From assembly GCF_014946725.1 (NCBI RefSeq), contig NZ_JACFXY010000006.1, positions 1 to 64,000 of the forward strand: a DNA stretch of 64,000 nucleotides, in the 5' to 3' direction. This stretch comes from Mixta mediterraneensis (lineage in GTDB: Bacteria; Pseudomonadota; Gammaproteobacteria; Enterobacterales; Enterobacteriaceae). The notes below the pieces were generated by a model, which saw only the letters and a program-made list of their open reading frames with translations, was not told the DNA's origin and searched no databases. Below, piece by piece: positions 9,430 through 19,886 of the stretch (position 1 is the first letter of the stretch; every line of letters begins with the position of its first letter). A program made the position numbers and the translations under genes.

Positions 9430-10187
9430 ATGCCAGTGCTGGGTAAACGCAGGGCGCGCAGCTGGCTGCGCTAAGTAACTCTGAACATAAAGTCATCTTC
9501 TCGTGGCGCCGCAAAATCAGTCCATTCCCGTATTGCTACGCTGGCACAGGCCGCCGACATCAGCGAGCCTTTTGCCATCGTCTGGGTATGCGTGGTTTTG
9601 ATTTCAGGTTTCATCTGGTACAGCGCCAGGCAACCGTTGGATAAATAGTGATGTGGAAAAAAGGATGTTGAAAGCGGCAACCATTAAATTTTCGATGCGG
9701 CGCTTGTCGGCTGCAACAGCACGTAATCATCGGGATCTGCCCACCATGCGACAAATGGACACACCTGACACGGCACATAAACTGGCGTGCTTCGGCCCTG
9801 GCATTTCGGCAGTGAGGGCTTATGACGATTTTTGCATGTTAATTTGCCTGTCATCGGGTCGGGCGATATTGTGATCCAGCGCATGAGTTGTATAAATAGT
9901 CGTCCAGCCGACGTATTTGTTCTTATTTCGCATACTGGGCGCCCACAAAATATGGTAGAACTGGCTCGCCTGGCCCGTGTAAACGGTTCCACCGTTATTG
10001 CCATCGCCTCTCCCGACTCACCTCTTGCCCAATACGCCATCCAGGCTTTGGTGCCTGATGTGCCGGGAGATACGATGTCTGTTGGCCGAGGGTATCGCGC
10101 CTGGCGCAATTAACCGTGATCGATTTTTTAGCTACCGGTTTCTCCCTTGAGCGCGGTGTACCGTTCCGGGATGCTCTAAACGAGTAA
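9430..10187 (+). pseudogene. hexR: hexR relic (RpiR-family regulator), multiple frameshifts
   Basis: The interval between zwf and pykA, where E. coli has hexR, holds no intact gene but does hold HexR-like peptides in the right order in changing frames. They are LAALSNSEHKV (9462-9494), VHSRIATLAQAADISEP in the helix-turn-helix region (from 9520), KLACFGPGISAV at the start of the SIS domain (from 9779), IQRMSCINSRPADVFVLISH and the following 45 or so residues (to about 10076), and RLAQLTVIDFLATGFSLERG (from 10098), ending at TAA 10185-10187. At least four frame changes and several in-frame stops are needed, and the C-terminus is short. HexR normally senses KDPG and represses zwf, eda and other sugar genes. 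No function is expected from this copy. Confidence 0.92.
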
Positions 10188-10351
10188 AGTAGCGCTTATG
10201 GCAGGGAGATTCTGCTTGTAACCGCGTCCAATAAAAAAATTAACAGCACATTTACATATGTGCGTCGTATCACACCGCATCGATCATATAAAATAAATGA
10301 CCACACCATGTCCAAACGAAGGGACATGCTAATTTGTTAACGGAGTCCTTC

Positions 10352-11794
10352 ATGTCAAGACGTCTCAGAAGAACCAAGATCGTTACAACCCTCGGCCCGG
10401 CTACCGATCGCGATAACAACCTCGAAAAAATCATTGCTGCTGGTGCGAACGTTGTTCGTCTTAATTTCTCCCACGGCACGCCAGAAGATCACCAAATGCG
10501 TGCCGACAAAGTCCGTGAAATTGCTGCTAAACTGGGCCGCCATGTGGCCATTCTCGGCGACCTTCAAGGGCCGAAAATACGTGTATCGACCTTCAAAGAA
10601 GGTAAAGTTTTCCTGAATATTGGCGACCGCTTCCTGCTTGATGCCAGCCTGGGTAAAGGCGAAGGCGATAAAGAGCGTGTTGGCATTGATTACAAAGGGT
10701 TACCTGCTGACGTGGTGCCGGGCGATATTTTGTTGCTTGACGACGGTCGTGTACAGCTAAAAGTGCTTGAAGTTCAGGACATGAAAGTGTTTACCGAAGT
10801 CACCGTTGGTGGCCCGTTGTCGAACAATAAAGGCATCAACAAACTGGGCGGTGGGCTGTCAGCGGAAGCGCTGACTGAAAAAGACAAAGCGGATATTCTC
10901 ACCGCTGCAAAAATCAAGGTTGATTACCTGGCCATTTCTTTCCCACGCAGTGGTGAAGATATGCATTACGCTCGCCGACTGGCGCGCGAGGCGGGTTGCG
11001 AAGCCAGGCTGGTTGCAAAGGTTGAACGTGCTGAAGCCGTAGCCAGCCAGGAAGCCATGGATGACATCATTCTGGCATCCGATGTGGTGATGGTCGCGCG
11101 TGGCGACCTGGGCGTGGAGATTGGCGATCCTGAGCTGGTGGGTATTCAGAAAGCCTTGATACGTCGTGCGCGTCAGTTAAACCGAACCATCATTACCGCC
11201 ACACAGATGATGGAATCAATGATTACGAATCCAATGCCAACCCGCGCCGAAGTGATGGACGTGGCTAACGCTGTGCTGGATGGTACCGATGCGGTCATGC
11301 TTTCCGCTGAAACGGCTGCGGGTCAGTATCCCGCTGAAACCGTTTCCGCAATGGCAAAAGTGTGTTTAGGCGCGGAAAAAATTCCAAGCGTGAACGTATC
11401 GAAACACCGTTTAGAAGTGCAGTTCGATAACATTGAAGAAGCCATTGCGATGTCTGCTATGTATGCGGCAAACCATTTGCAAGGCGTCACCGCAATTATC
11501 ACTATGACTGAGTCAGGTCGTACCCCGTTAATGACTTCACGTATTACCTCCGGCCTGCCAATCTTCGCCATGTCACGTCACGAACGTACGCTGAATCTGA
11601 CAGCACTTTATCGTGGTGTGACGCCCGTGTTTTTCGACAGCAATAACGATGGGGTTGCTGCGGCCCATGACGCCGTAAAACTGCTGCGTGACAAGGGTTT
11701 CCTGGTTTCCGGTGATTTAGTGATTGTGACGCAAGGCGACGTGATGGGCGCTACCGGTACCACCAACACCAGCCGTGTATTGCGCGTGGATTAA
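10352..11794 (+). CDS. pykA: Pyruvate kinase II
   Basis: A 480-residue pyruvate kinase, the same length as E. coli PykA, converting phosphoenolpyruvate and ADP to pyruvate and ATP; the PykA type is activated by AMP and sugar phosphates. The N-terminal [12 protein letters not shown] motif, the metal-site region [13 protein letters not shown] and the signature [18 protein letters not shown] are all present. The start ATG 10352 ([11 protein letters not shown]) is six codons inside the longest frame and is preceded by CGGAG. It follows the hexR relic on the same strand and ends before a strong terminator. Confidence 0.96.
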   Translation: MSRRLRRTKIVTTLGPATDRDNNLEKIIAAGANVVRLNFSHGTPEDHQMRADKVREIAAKLGRHVAILGDLQGPKIRVSTFKEGKVFLNIGDRFLLDASLGKGEGDKERVGIDYKGLPADVVPGDILLLDDGRVQLKVLEVQDMKVFTEVTVGGPLSNNKGINKLGGGLSAEALTEKDKADILTAAKIKVDYLAISFPRSGEDMHYARRLAREAGCEARLVAKVERAEAVASQEAMDDIILASDVVMVARGDLGVEIGDPELVGIQKALIRRARQLNRTIITATQMMESMITNPMPTRAEVMDVANAVLDGTDAVMLSAETAAGQYPAETVSAMAKVCLGAEKIPSVNVSKHRLEVQFDNIEEAIAMSAMYAANHLQGVTAIITMTESGRTPLMTSRITSGLPIFAMSRHERTLNLTALYRGVTPVFFDSNNDGVAAAHDAVKLLRDKGFLVSGDLVIVTQGDVMGATGTTNTSRVLRVD

Positions 11795-11831
11795 TTTCCT
11801 GTCGCTGACAGCGACTGTATCAATCGGATAA

Positions 11832-11862
11832 CGCGACTGCCTGACAGTCGCGTTTTTATTTT
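11832..11862 (+). terminator. pykA rho-independent terminator
   Basis: CGCGACTG/CAGTCGCG stem with a 5-base loop followed by TTTTTATTTT, between pykA and the downstream transporter. Confidence 0.92.
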
Positions 11863-11878
11863 CTGACAAGGAGGCCAG

Positions 11879-13111
11879 ATGGTTCGCTTTCAACCTGTCA
11901 GCCAACTGAGCGGGCGCAGTTTACTGTTTCCACTGGCGTTGGTTCTGTTTGAATTTGCGACTTATATCGCGCATGACATGATTCAGCCAGGCATGTTGAT
12001 CGTCACGGATGAATTTCATGTCGGCCCGGAATGGATTTCTACTTCTTTGACGGCTTATCTGCTGGGGGGCGTGGTACTGCAATGGCTGCTGGGACCACTT
12101 TCTGACAAGTTTGGTCGTCGCCCTATTATGCTGTCTGGCATACTGTTTTTTGCGGCGGCCTGCATTCTGACAACCTGGGTTAACGATATTCAACAATTCG
12201 TCGGGTTGCGCTTCATACAGGGCATCAGTCTGTGCTTCATCGGCGCGGTCGGCTATGCCGCTATTCAGGAAGCGTTCGACGAGGCATTAGCCGTCCGCAT
12301 GATGGCATTGATGGCGAACGTCGCGTTACTCGCGCCACTGGCCGGGCCGCTGGCTGGCGCCGCATGGTTAACCCTCGGCGGCTGGCGCAGTATGTTTTGG
12401 CTGTTCGCAGCCTGTAGCATCCTGGCTTTTCTCGTGTTGTGGCGCGTAATGCCAGAAACCGCGGGGGATCGCAGCCACTCCGTCTCGTTACCCAGTCTGG
12501 CCCGCAGTTATGCGCGACTGGCGAAAGATCGTCAGGTGATATACGGATCGTTCGCCATTGGGCTCGTGTTTATTCCCATCCTGACGTGGGTGGCGCTGTC
12601 GCCAGTGATCCTAATGCACGACGAAGGCCTGTCGCGTATGCAATATGCTCTGCTGCAACTGCCTGTTTTTCTGGCGATGATTGGAGGCAATCTGACCCTG
12701 AGTAAGCTTGCAGGGCGCGTACCGATTGAACAACCCGTAAAATTTGCCACATGGCCGATTTTGCCTGGTTTAGGGCTGGCGTTAATGGCCAGTTTGCTGC
12801 ATAGCCATAGCTATCTGTTACTGACTGCCGGGCTGAGCCTGTACGCGTTTGGTGCTGGTATGGTGAATGCGGGTTTGTATCGCTTAACGCTGTACGCCAG
12901 CAGTGAAGGAAAAGGCAGCGTAGCGGCCATGCTTGGCATGATTAGTATCATCACATTCGCTATCGGGATCGAACTGGCGAAAAGCGGCTACTTCAGTGGC
13001 GGCACGCTGTGGTTTAGTCTGGTTAACTTTGCCAGTGGCGTGCTGTGGTTTGGTCTGGTGTTGCTCTTTCTGCGTGAGCGCAAACGCCGCGCGCAGTTGA
13101 TGTCGCTATAA
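11879..13111 (+). CDS. mdfA: MdfA-family multidrug/H+ antiporter (MFS)
   Basis: A 410-residue, 12-span major facilitator protein that aligns along its whole length with E. coli MdfA (410 aa). Key residues Glu25 and Asp33 in span 1 (FEFATYIAHDMIQPGM) match MdfA Glu26/Asp34, used for cation-drug recognition and proton coupling; motif A GPLSDKFGRRP is at about 71-81 and GISLCFIGAVGYAAIQEAF is shared. It likely exports cationic or neutral drugs, but substrate range is inferred and it may be a paralogue rather than MdfA itself. It has its own GGAGG site and lies between two terminators, where E. coli has no transporter. Confidence 0.82.
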   Translation: MVRFQPVSQLSGRSLLFPLALVLFEFATYIAHDMIQPGMLIVTDEFHVGPEWISTSLTAYLLGGVVLQWLLGPLSDKFGRRPIMLSGILFFAAACILTTWVNDIQQFVGLRFIQGISLCFIGAVGYAAIQEAFDEALAVRMMALMANVALLAPLAGPLAGAAWLTLGGWRSMFWLFAACSILAFLVLWRVMPETAGDRSHSVSLPSLARSYARLAKDRQVIYGSFAIGLVFIPILTWVALSPVILMHDEGLSRMQYALLQLPVFLAMIGGNLTLSKLAGRVPIEQPVKFATWPILPGLGLALMASLLHSHSYLLLTAGLSLYAFGAGMVNAGLYRLTLYASSEGKGSVAAMLGMISIITFAIGIELAKSGYFSGGTLWFSLVNFASGVLWFGLVLLFLRERKRRAQLMSL

Positions 13112-13114
13112 ACA

Positions 13115-13138
13115 CAAGGCCGCTTTTATGCGGCCTTG
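13115..13138. terminator. Bidirectional terminator between mdfA-like gene and lpxM
   Basis: A 9-bp perfect stem CAAGGCCGC/GCGGCCTTG with a TTTTAT loop fills the 29-bp gap between the two converging stop codons. Confidence 0.7.
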
Positions 13139-13140
13139 GG

Positions 13141-14115
13141 CTATTTACGCGGATAAAGCTCTTTACGCTTATAAGGTTCGATGTCGCCCTCTTTTCGCGT
13201 TTTAAACAACTTTAATATCCAGGTATATTGTTCTGGATGGGGCCGCACAAACACTTCGACTTCTTCATTCATACGACGTGCCAGTTGGCGATCGTCGGCT
13301 TCGAGCAAATCATCCATCGGCGGTCGCACATAAATTTCAAGCTTGTGCGTTTTCTCGTTATATACCGGAAACAGCGGCACAACGCGTGCACGACACACTT
13401 TCATTAAACGCCCAACCGCTGGTAAGGTCGCTTTGTACGTGGCAAAGAAATCGACAAATTCGCTATGTTCTGCGCCATGATCCTGATCAGGAAGATAGTA
13501 GCCCCAATACCCCTGACGCACAGAACTAATAAAAGGTTTGATGCCGTCATTACGCGCATGCATACGACCACCAAAGCGGCGACGTACCCGGTTCCATACA
13601 TAGTCCAGTAGCGGATCACTTTGGTTGTGAAACATTGCCGCCATTTTTTGGCCTTCGGAGGCCAGCAGCATGGCGGGAATATCCACCGCCCAACCGTGCG
13701 GCACCAGAAAAATGACGTTCTGCTTTTCTGTCTGCATCTGATCGATAATTTCACGACCGTGCCATTCAACACGCGGACGGATACGGGCAGGATCGCGCAT
13801 CCCGAGTTCCGCCATCATAGCCATCGCTTGTGGCGCGGTAGCAAACATGCGCTCCACAATTTCAGCGCGCTGCGTTTCGCTCAGTTCAGGCAAGCAATAA
13901 CAGAGATTGATCAGCGCCCGACGTCGCGCGCCTTTGGCAAGCTTCCCGCCAAATTTTCCCAATCTGCCTAAAATCGGGTCGCGCACTTTTGCTGGCAGTC
14001 TCGCCATGCCCGCTAACGCACCAATCGCTAGCCAGCTACCCCAGTATTTAGGTTTAAGGAATGAACGTTCAAAAACGGGAATAAACTCAATGTTATTTTT
14101 TTTACGGGTTTCCAT
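13141..14115 (-). CDS. lpxM: Lipid A myristoyltransferase LpxM
   Basis: A 324-residue late acyltransferase (E. coli LpxM/MsbB 323 aa) that adds the last secondary acyl chain, usually myristate, to lipid A at the inner membrane. An N-terminal hydrophobic anchor (about 25-42) precedes the HX4D catalytic motif, His140 and Asp145 in PHGWAVD. The conserved [14 protein letters not shown] and [15 protein letters not shown] blocks are present. It lies next to mepM and pykA as in E. coli, on the same strand as mepM but separated from it by a terminator. Confidence 0.95.
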   Translation of the reverse strand: METRKKNNIEFIPVFERSFLKPKYWGSWLAIGALAGMARLPAKVRDPILGRLGKFGGKLAKGARRRALINLCYCLPELSETQRAEIVERMFATAPQAMAMMAELGMRDPARIRPRVEWHGREIIDQMQTEKQNVIFLVPHGWAVDIPAMLLASEGQKMAAMFHNQSDPLLDYVWNRVRRRFGGRMHARNDGIKPFISSVRQGYWGYYLPDQDHGAEHSEFVDFFATYKATLPAVGRLMKVCRARVVPLFPVYNEKTHKLEIYVRPPMDDLLEADDRQLARRMNEEVEVFVRPHPEQYTWILKLFKTRKEGDIEPYKRKELYPRK

Positions 14116-14189
14116 GCACTCGCCTCAATCAATGACCGGCTAATGATAATGTCGATGTGCAAATTTGCAATCATCCCGCAATAGATATG

Positions 14190-14219
14190 AAAAAACCGAC
14201 AGCCTGGCCGTCGGTTTTT
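14190..14219 (-). terminator. mepM rho-independent terminator
   Basis: On the minus strand AAAAACCGAC/GTCGGTTTTT flanks a short GC-rich loop just after the mepM stop; it is nearly symmetric and has T-runs both ways. Confidence 0.85.
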
Positions 14220-14240
14220 GCATTACTACAAAGGAAACGC

Positions 14241-15572
14241 TTATTTCAGGCTTAATTGTGGTAACCAGGATTTAACTTGTGCTAAGTACTGGGTACGATC
14301 TTTGCCGGTCAGCCCTTCCATACGCGGCAGTTTCGCCGTCAATGGGTTTACCGCCTGGTTGTTAATCCAGATTTCAAAATGCAAATGAGGTCCGGTTGAA
14401 CGCCCCGTATTGCCTGATAAACCAATGCGATCGCCACGCTTCACTTTCTGGCCCGGTTTTACCAATACCTTCTTCATGTGCATGTAACGGGTCATATACT
14501 GGCGACCGTGGCGGATTGCCACATAGTTGCCCGCTGCGCCGCCGTTTTTCGCAACCACGATCTCGCCATCACCGACCGCCAGTACCGGCGTGCCAATTGG
14601 GAGAGCGAAATCGACACCTTTGTGAGGCGCGATACGTCCAGTAACCGGATTAAGCCGGCGCGGATTAAAATTAGATGAAACGCGATACTGTTTCACGGTT
14701 GGAAAGCGCATAAAACCACGCGCCAACCCGGCTGCATTACGGTCATAAAACTTGCCATCTTCGGCGCGGAAAGCGTAATAATCTTTTCCACCGGTATGCA
14801 AACGCACACCTAACAGCTGGCTTTGAGCGCTTTTACCGTCCAGCATTTCGCGTGACATCAGCACGCTAAACTGATCGCCCGCGCGCAGTTTGCGGAAATC
14901 CATTTGCCATTGCAGCGCTTTAATTACGCTGCTGATTTCAGCACTGCTTAATCCGGCACGCTGGGCGCTGGCAGCAAAACTGCCCCGCACTTCGCCCTGC
15001 AATACGTTGTTTTTCCATTCACCCTTCTGCAGCTCAGTCTGCATTTTGAAGCCACCTTTATCGGTGCGCTCGTAGGTGCGGGTTTCACGGCGGGAAATTT
15101 CCCAGCTCAACGTTTGTAGGCTGCCATCGTCAGCCAGCGTCCAGCTGAGTTGCTGCCCGACCTGTAAGGTACGCAGATCGCGATCGCTGGCAACCAAAGC
15201 AGTAATATCACCAATATCAATGCCATATTGGTTGAGCGCGCTACTTAATGTATCGCCAGATGAGACGGTATAGTCATGGACGCCGCTGGTTTCAGGCACC
15301 TCTTTATCCATGTCATCCGCAGGCAGTTCTTCGTCTGGTTCCGGTGTGCTTTGATCGATCGGCTCACTGGCTTCCGGCAACAGCGTACGAAGCTCATTTT
15401 TATCCAGCTCGATGGTTTTGACAATCGGCAACACATCATCGGTAGGATGATAAACATAAGGCCGCCAGACGGCGACGGCCAGAGTTACAACAGTTAATGA
15501 ACCCAGCATTACGCGGTGGGGGCGCGGCAAATTATTAAATGCGAGGGCGACAGAGCGGGCTATCTGCTGCAC
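14241..15572 (-). CDS. mepM: Murein DD-endopeptidase MepM
   Basis: A 443-residue homologue of E. coli MepM (YebA, 440 aa), which cuts D-Ala-mDAP crosslinks to let the cell wall grow. It has one N-terminal membrane anchor (about 20-40), a LysM domain (about 98-145, YTVSSGDTLSSALNQYGID) and a C-terminal M23 (LytM) zinc peptidase domain with its HxxxD (HKGVDFA) and HxH (GPHLHFE) metal motifs intact. The start is GTG, as in E. coli. It sits directly downstream of znuA (14 bp), so zinc limitation could raise expression of this zinc enzyme by read-through. Confidence 0.95.
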   Translation of the reverse strand: MQQIARSVALAFNNLPRPHRVMLGSLTVVTLAVAVWRPYVYHPTDDVLPIVKTIELDKNELRTLLPEASEPIDQSTPEPDEELPADDMDKEVPETSGVHDYTVSSGDTLSSALNQYGIDIGDITALVASDRDLRTLQVGQQLSWTLADDGSLQTLSWEISRRETRTYERTDKGGFKMQTELQKGEWKNNVLQGEVRGSFAASAQRAGLSSAEISSVIKALQWQMDFRKLRAGDQFSVLMSREMLDGKSAQSQLLGVRLHTGGKDYYAFRAEDGKFYDRNAAGLARGFMRFPTVKQYRVSSNFNPRRLNPVTGRIAPHKGVDFALPIGTPVLAVGDGEIVVAKNGGAAGNYVAIRHGRQYMTRYMHMKKVLVKPGQKVKRGDRIGLSGNTGRSTGPHLHFEIWINNQAVNPLTAKLPRMEGLTGKDRTQYLAQVKSWLPQLSLK

Positions 15573-15586
15573 TTTTACCTATTCCT

Positions 15587-16546
15587 CTAAGCTCCTTTCA
15601 GGCAGGTTGCATACTGGCTCGACAGTTGTGAGAGGAACTTCACATAGCTGTCTTTAGATAAGCTGATGTCTGTACCGAGCGGGTCCAGCGTGCCTTTACG
15701 CACCTGTGTCCCCCTGGCTACAGCATCGATGACTGCCGGCCTGAATTGTGGCTCAGCAAAGACGCAAACGGCCTTCTGCTCAACCAACTGTGTTCGTATT
15801 TGATGTAAACGCTGTGCGCCCGGTTGGATCTCAGGATTTACGGTAAAATGCCCGGTAGGCGTCAGACCGTAATAGTGCTCAAAGTAGGTATAAGCGTCGT
15901 GAAAAACGAAATATCCTTTGTTCCTGACCGGAGCAAGTTGCGCGCCAATGCGTTTGTCCGTAGCGGCTAATTCTGCCTCAAAATGCTGCAGGTTAGCGTC
16001 AAGTTTGGCTTTGTCTTGCGGCATAAGTTCCAATAATTTTTCATGGATTGCAACCGCGGTTTTCCTTGCTATCTCTGGGGACATCCACAGGTGCATATTA
16101 AACTGTCCATGATCATGATGATGCGCAGACGCGTCATGGTCTTCGGATTTTTCTGGCCCGTGCCCGTCATGAGGGTGGTCATCATCATCATCTCCACTCA
16201 TCAGCAACGCATTCACCCCTTGTATATCGGCAATCGCCAGGTTTTTTTTAGCAGGTAATTCAGCGACGGATTTGCTCATGAAGGCTTCCATACTGGGGCC
16301 TACCCAAACCACTAAGTCCGCGGATTTTATGCGTTTTGCATCTGAAGGACGTAACGAATAGTCATGCTCTGAAGCCCCATCCGGCAGCAGCACGTCAACA
16401 GGCGTGACGCCATCGGCAATAGCAGAGGCGATAAACCCTACAGGCTTGATCGAAGCAACAATACTGGCATGAGCCGGAAGCGCGATTGATGCGGCGAAAG
16501 AGAAGGCTGAAAAGGCGAAGAACAGGCCCTTTTTTTTATGTAACAT
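15587..16546 (-). CDS. znuA: Zinc ABC transporter, periplasmic zinc-binding protein
   Basis: A 319-residue cluster 9 solute-binding protein. After a signal peptide (1 to about 27, ending PAHA) come the zinc-ligand histidines in [18 protein letters not shown] and [14 protein letters not shown], and, between about 115 and 145, an acidic/histidine-rich loop ([14 protein letters not shown], then SAHHHDHG) typical of ZnuA, thought to collect zinc. I chose ATG 16546 ([10 protein letters not shown]); an 8-codon longer frame would put extra residues before the signal peptide. It is divergent from znuCB across a Zur box. Confidence 0.95.
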   Translation of the reverse strand: MLHKKKGLFFAFSAFSFAASIALPAHASIVASIKPVGFIASAIADGVTPVDVLLPDGASEHDYSLRPSDAKRIKSADLVVWVGPSMEAFMSKSVAELPAKKNLAIADIQGVNALLMSGDDDDDHPHDGHGPEKSEDHDASAHHHDHGQFNMHLWMSPEIARKTAVAIHEKLLELMPQDKAKLDANLQHFEAELAATDKRIGAQLAPVRNKGYFVFHDAYTYFEHYYGLTPTGHFTVNPEIQPGAQRLHQIRTQLVEQKAVCVFAEPQFRPAVIDAVARGTQVRKGTLDPLGTDISLSKDSYVKFLSQLSSQYATCLKGA

Positions 16547-16576
16547 AATGCGACTTTCCATCGTGAGCAAGTGATG

Positions 16577-16597
16577 GGGTGTGATATTATAACATTC
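16577..16597. promoter_or_regulatory. Zur box in the znuA/znuCB divergent promoter
   Basis: The palindrome GTGATATTATAAC, centred at 16587 in the 77-bp gap between the two start codons, is the core of the enterobacterial Zur site (GTTATAATATCAC on the other strand, as in E. coli znu). One site can repress both transcription units when zinc is plentiful. Confidence 0.88.
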
Positions 16598-16623
16598 TAA
16601 ATTCTGTGCAACCTGTAAATACT

Positions 16624-17379
16624 ATGTCCTCACTCGTCACACTTGAAAACGTATCGGTAAAATATGGGCAGCGCGCCGTATTATCAGGCATCACTCTGGC
16701 TTTACAGCCGGGCCGCATTCTTACTTTGCTCGGCCCTAACGGAGCAGGTAAATCTACGCTGGTGCGGGTAGTCTTAGGGCTTCTTACGCCTGATGCCGGG
16801 AACGTCCAGCGAACCGCGGATCTACGCATCGGCTATGTGCCACAAAAATTGCACATAGACCCTACTCTGCCGGTCACGGTTGAACGCTTTATGCGCCTGT
16901 CACGCAACAGCAGAATGGCAGATATTTTGCCGGCGTTAAAACGCGTTCAGGCCGGTCATCTGCTTAAATCGCCGCTGCAAAAGCTTTCCGGCGGGGAAAC
17001 CCAGCGCGTCTTGCTGGCACGCGCCCTGCTCAATCAGCCCCGGTTATTAGTCCTTGATGAGCCAACGCAAGGTGTGGACGTGAATGGTCAGGTCGCGCTG
17101 TATGATTTGATTGATCAGCTGCGTCATGAACTGAATTGCGGCGTGCTGATGGTGTCTCATGACCTGCATTTAGTCATGGCAAAAACCGATGAAGTGTTAT
17201 GCCTGAACCATCACATTTGCTGTTCAGGCACGCCGGAAGCGGTATCGCAGCATCCTGAATTTATCGCTATGTTCGGCCCGCGCGAAGCGCAGCAGCTGGC
17301 TATTTATCGTCATCACCATAACCACCGTCACGATCTTCAGGGACGTATCGTTTTACGCAGGGGACAAGGACCATCATGA
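16624..17379 (+). CDS. znuC: Zinc ABC transporter, ATP-binding protein
   Basis: A 251-residue ABC ATPase of the same length as E. coli ZnuC. Walker [10 protein letters not shown] (about 38-46), the signature [12 protein letters not shown], Walker B LLVLDEP and the H-loop VSHDLH are all present, and the C-terminus carries the histidine-rich tail [14 protein letters not shown] characteristic of ZnuC. I chose ATG 16624 ([12 protein letters not shown]), matching E. coli; a GTG six codons earlier lies close to the Zur box. It overlaps znuB by 4 bp (ATGA), so the two are translationally coupled. Confidence 0.96.
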   Translation: MSSLVTLENVSVKYGQRAVLSGITLALQPGRILTLLGPNGAGKSTLVRVVLGLLTPDAGNVQRTADLRIGYVPQKLHIDPTLPVTVERFMRLSRNSRMADILPALKRVQAGHLLKSPLQKLSGGETQRVLLARALLNQPRLLVLDEPTQGVDVNGQVALYDLIDQLRHELNCGVLMVSHDLHLVMAKTDEVLCLNHHICCSGTPEAVSQHPEFIAMFGPREAQQLAIYRHHHNHRHDLQGRIVLRRGQGPS

Positions 17380-18161
17380 TTGAGTTATTATTACCTGGCT
17401 GGTTAGGTGGCGTCATGTTAGCGCTGGCGGCTGGCCCACTGGGTTCGTTTGTCGTCTGGCGTAAAATGTCTTATTTTGGCGATACGTTAGCTCACGCATC
17501 GCTGCTTGGTGTGGCGTTTGGTTTGCTGCTTAACGTGAATCCATATTATGCCATCATTACGGTTACCGTTTGTCTGGCGCTGGGTTTAATCTGGCTGGAG
17601 CGCCGCCCCCACCTTGCCATTGATACGCTGCTGGGCATCATGGCGCACAGCGCACTCTCCTTAGGTCTGGTGGTGGTCAGCCTGATGTCAAACGTTCGCG
17701 TTGATTTAATGGTATACCTGTTTGGCGATCTGCTGGCGGTCACGCCAGACGATTTGTGGACCCTGGGCGCTGGCGTATTCTTGGTGTTGGCGGTGATGGC
17801 GTGGCAATGGCGGTCACTGTTGTCGATGACCATCAGCCCAGAACTGGCGCAAGTCGATGGTGTAAACATTCAATGTACGCGTTTAGTCTTGATGCTCGTC
17901 ACGGCGCTGACGATTGGTGTGGCGATGAAGTTTGTTGGTGCGCTGATAATCACTTCGCTATTGATCATTCCCGCCGCCACAGCGCGCCGCTTTGCCCGTT
18001 CGCCTGAGCAGATGGCAGGCATTGCGGTAATTGTCGGAATTATAGCGGTGACAGGCGGCCTCACTTTTTCTGCCTTTTATGACACGCCTGCTGGTCCTTC
18101 TGTCGTATTGTGCGCCGCTATTCTGTTTATCATCAGCATGATACATAAACCGGCGGTGTGA
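17376..18161 (+). CDS. znuB: Zinc ABC transporter, permease
   Basis: A 261-residue ABC-3 family permease, the same length as E. coli ZnuB, with about eight membrane spans and the conserved opening [20 protein letters not shown]. It forms the channel of the ZnuABC importer. Its start overlaps the end of znuC (ATGA) and its stop directly abuts the stop of the convergent ruvB with no gap, leaving no room for a separate terminator between them. Confidence 0.95.
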   Translation: MIELLLPGWLGGVMLALAAGPLGSFVVWRKMSYFGDTLAHASLLGVAFGLLLNVNPYYAIITVTVCLALGLIWLERRPHLAIDTLLGIMAHSALSLGLVVVSLMSNVRVDLMVYLFGDLLAVTPDDLWTLGAGVFLVLAVMAWQWRSLLSMTISPELAQVDGVNIQCTRLVLMLVTALTIGVAMKFVGALIITSLLIIPAATARRFARSPEQMAGIAVIVGIIAVTGGLTFSAFYDTPAGPSVVLCAAILFIISMIHKPAV

Positions 18162-19166
18162 TCAGGACTCTCGCGTAATGCCAAAATGGCGGTAAGCATG
18201 CTGCGTGGCCATCCGGCCACGTGGCGTGCGCTGAATAAAGCCTTGCTGGATCAGGAAGGGTTCAATTACATCCTCAATCGTTTCACGCTCTTCGCCAATG
18301 GCAGCGGCAAGGTTATCCAGGCCAACCGGGCCACCGGTAAATTTATCGATGATTGCCAGCAGCAGTTTGCGGTCCATGTAATCAAAGCCTTCGCTGTCAA
18401 CATTCAGCATGTCAAGCGCGCTACATGACACCTCTCCGCTTAAATTACCGTTGGCGCGCACTTCAGCAAAATCACGTACGCGTCGCAGCAAACGGTTAGC
18501 AATACGCGGTGTGCCCCGTGAACGACGCGCAATTTCCAGCGCTCCTTCCTCACTCAACGCCAGATCTAAACAGGCTGCGCTGCGGCTGACAATATGCTGC
18601 AGATCGTTGACCTGATAAAACTCCAGCCGCTGCACAATACCGAAGCGATCGCGCAGCGGCGATGTCAGCGAGCCCGCCCGCGTTGTCGCACCGATCAGGG
18701 TAAAGGGGGGTAAATCAATTTTGATTGAACGCGCAGCCGGCCCTTCGCCAATCATGATGTCCAGCTGATAATCCTCCATTGCAGGATAGAGCACCTCTTC
18801 CACAACCGGCGATAAGCGATGGATTTCATCAATAAACAGTACATCATGGGGTTCAAGGTTGGTCAGCATGGCGGCCAGATCGCCAGCCTTTTCAAGTACC
18901 GGGCCAGAAGTCGTCCGTAGGTTAACGCCCATTTCATTGGCGACGATATTTGCCAGCGTGGTTTTACCTAATCCTGGCGGCCCAAAAATCAGTAAATGAT
19001 CAAGCGCATCACCACGCAGTTGCGCCGCTTTGATGAAAATTTCCATCTGCTCACGTACCTGTGGCTGTCCGACGTACTCAGCCAGCAGTTTAGGACGAAT
19101 CGCGCGATCAATACTTTCTTCTTCATTAACGCTGGCAGCAGAGACCAGGCGATCGGCTTCTATCAT
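18162..19166 (-). CDS. ruvB: Holliday junction branch migration helicase RuvB
   Basis: A 334-residue AAA+ ATPase (E. coli 336). Walker [10 protein letters not shown] and Walker B LFIDEIH are followed by sensor 1 GATTRAG and a C-terminal winged-helix domain ([16 protein letters not shown]). RuvB rings drive branch migration on RuvA-bound junctions. I placed the start at ATG 19166 ([11 protein letters not shown]), 17 codons inside the longest frame, as in E. coli. ruvA lies 8 bp upstream in the same operon; SOS control comes from the LexA box ahead of ruvA. Confidence 0.96.
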   Translation of the reverse strand: MIEADRLVSAASVNEEESIDRAIRPKLLAEYVGQPQVREQMEIFIKAAQLRGDALDHLLIFGPPGLGKTTLANIVANEMGVNLRTTSGPVLEKAGDLAAMLTNLEPHDVLFIDEIHRLSPVVEEVLYPAMEDYQLDIMIGEGPAARSIKIDLPPFTLIGATTRAGSLTSPLRDRFGIVQRLEFYQVNDLQHIVSRSAACLDLALSEEGALEIARRSRGTPRIANRLLRRVRDFAEVRANGNLSGEVSCSALDMLNVDSEGFDYMDRKLLLAIIDKFTGGPVGLDNLAAAIGEERETIEDVIEPFLIQQGFIQRTPRGRMATQHAYRHFGITRES

Positions 19167-19174
19167 GAATGACC

Positions 19175-19789
19175 TCAAATAGCGGCGCGTAGCGCTTCGC
19201 GGATAAGTGTTTCGCAATCCGCATCAGGTTTTCCAACTTTGCTGATCATGCGGCTGGCTTCCTGCGGTTTATAACCCAGCGCCACCAGCGCTGCAACCGC
19301 TTCGGCTTCCGCATCATTGGCGTCAGATTCAGCGCTCGGAGTAGACAGCGTAAAGGCCGATTCGCCGCCGAACAGGTCGCCATGCATCCCCTTGAAGCGA
19401 TCTTTCATCTCTACGACTAAACGTTCAGCTGTTTTCTTACCCACGCCGGGAAGTTTAACCAGGGTAGCGATTTCTTCTTTTTCCACGGCAGTCACAAATT
19501 GCTGAGCCGACATACCGGAGAGGATCGCCAGCGCCAGTTTTGGCCCCACGCCATTGACTTTAATCAGCTCGCGGAATAGCGCGCGTTCTTGTTTGCTATT
19601 AAAACCAAACAGCAGCTGCGCGTCCTCACGCACCACGAAATGGGTAAAAATCACCGCTTCATGATTGAGTTCAGGTAACTCATAAAAACAGGTCATTGGC
19701 ATGTGTACTTCATAACCCACGCCGTTCGTTTCAATCAGCACCAGCGGTGGCTGCTTTTCCAGAATATTGCCCCGTAGACGACCTATCAC
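19175..19789 (-). CDS. ruvA: Holliday junction recognition protein RuvA
   Basis: A 204-residue protein (E. coli 203) with three domains: an OB-fold (1 to about 63), two helix-hairpin-helix motifs that contact junction DNA ([13 protein letters not shown] and [12 protein letters not shown]), and a C-terminal domain (about 155-204) that touches RuvB. It binds the four-way junction as a tetramer. The start is taken as GTG 19789, giving V/M-IGRLRG as in E. coli, with GGAAG eight bases upstream; a longer TTG frame is unlikely. Confidence 0.94.
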   Translation of the reverse strand: MIGRLRGNILEKQPPLVLIETNGVGYEVHMPMTCFYELPELNHEAVIFTHFVVREDAQLLFGFNSKQERALFRELIKVNGVGPKLALAILSGMSAQQFVTAVEKEEIATLVKLPGVGKKTAERLVVEMKDRFKGMHGDLFGGESAFTLSTPSAESDANDAEAEAVAALVALGYKPQEASRMISKVGKPDADCETLIREALRAAI

Positions 19790-19834
19790 CTGAACGCTTC
19801 CTTCCAAAATAGTATGTGGCGGATTTTATAACAT

Positions 19835-19861
19835 AAAAAAGGCTGGATGAATATCCAGCCT
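19835..19861 (-). terminator. ruvC terminator
   Basis: On the minus strand AGGCTGGA/TCCAGCCT with a 6-base loop is followed by TTTTTT, ending transcripts from yebC-ruvC. The stem is formed by the same bases as the LexA box that controls ruvAB. Confidence 0.85.
19843..19858 (-). promoter_or_regulatory. LexA (SOS) box upstream of ruvAB
   Basis: CTGGATGAATATCCAG fits the LexA palindrome (CTG-N10-CAG) and is very close to the known E. coli ruvA operator CTGGATATCTATCCAG. It lies 54 bp before the ruvA start codon. Confidence 0.88.
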
Positions 19862-19886
19862 GAAAGTCCTGGGTAGCGGTTTATAT

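Noticed and set aside
9653..10113. Two short frames (9653-9874 and 9832-10113) as separate genes
   Set aside because: Both carry consecutive pieces of HexR and are better explained as parts of one frameshifted relic.
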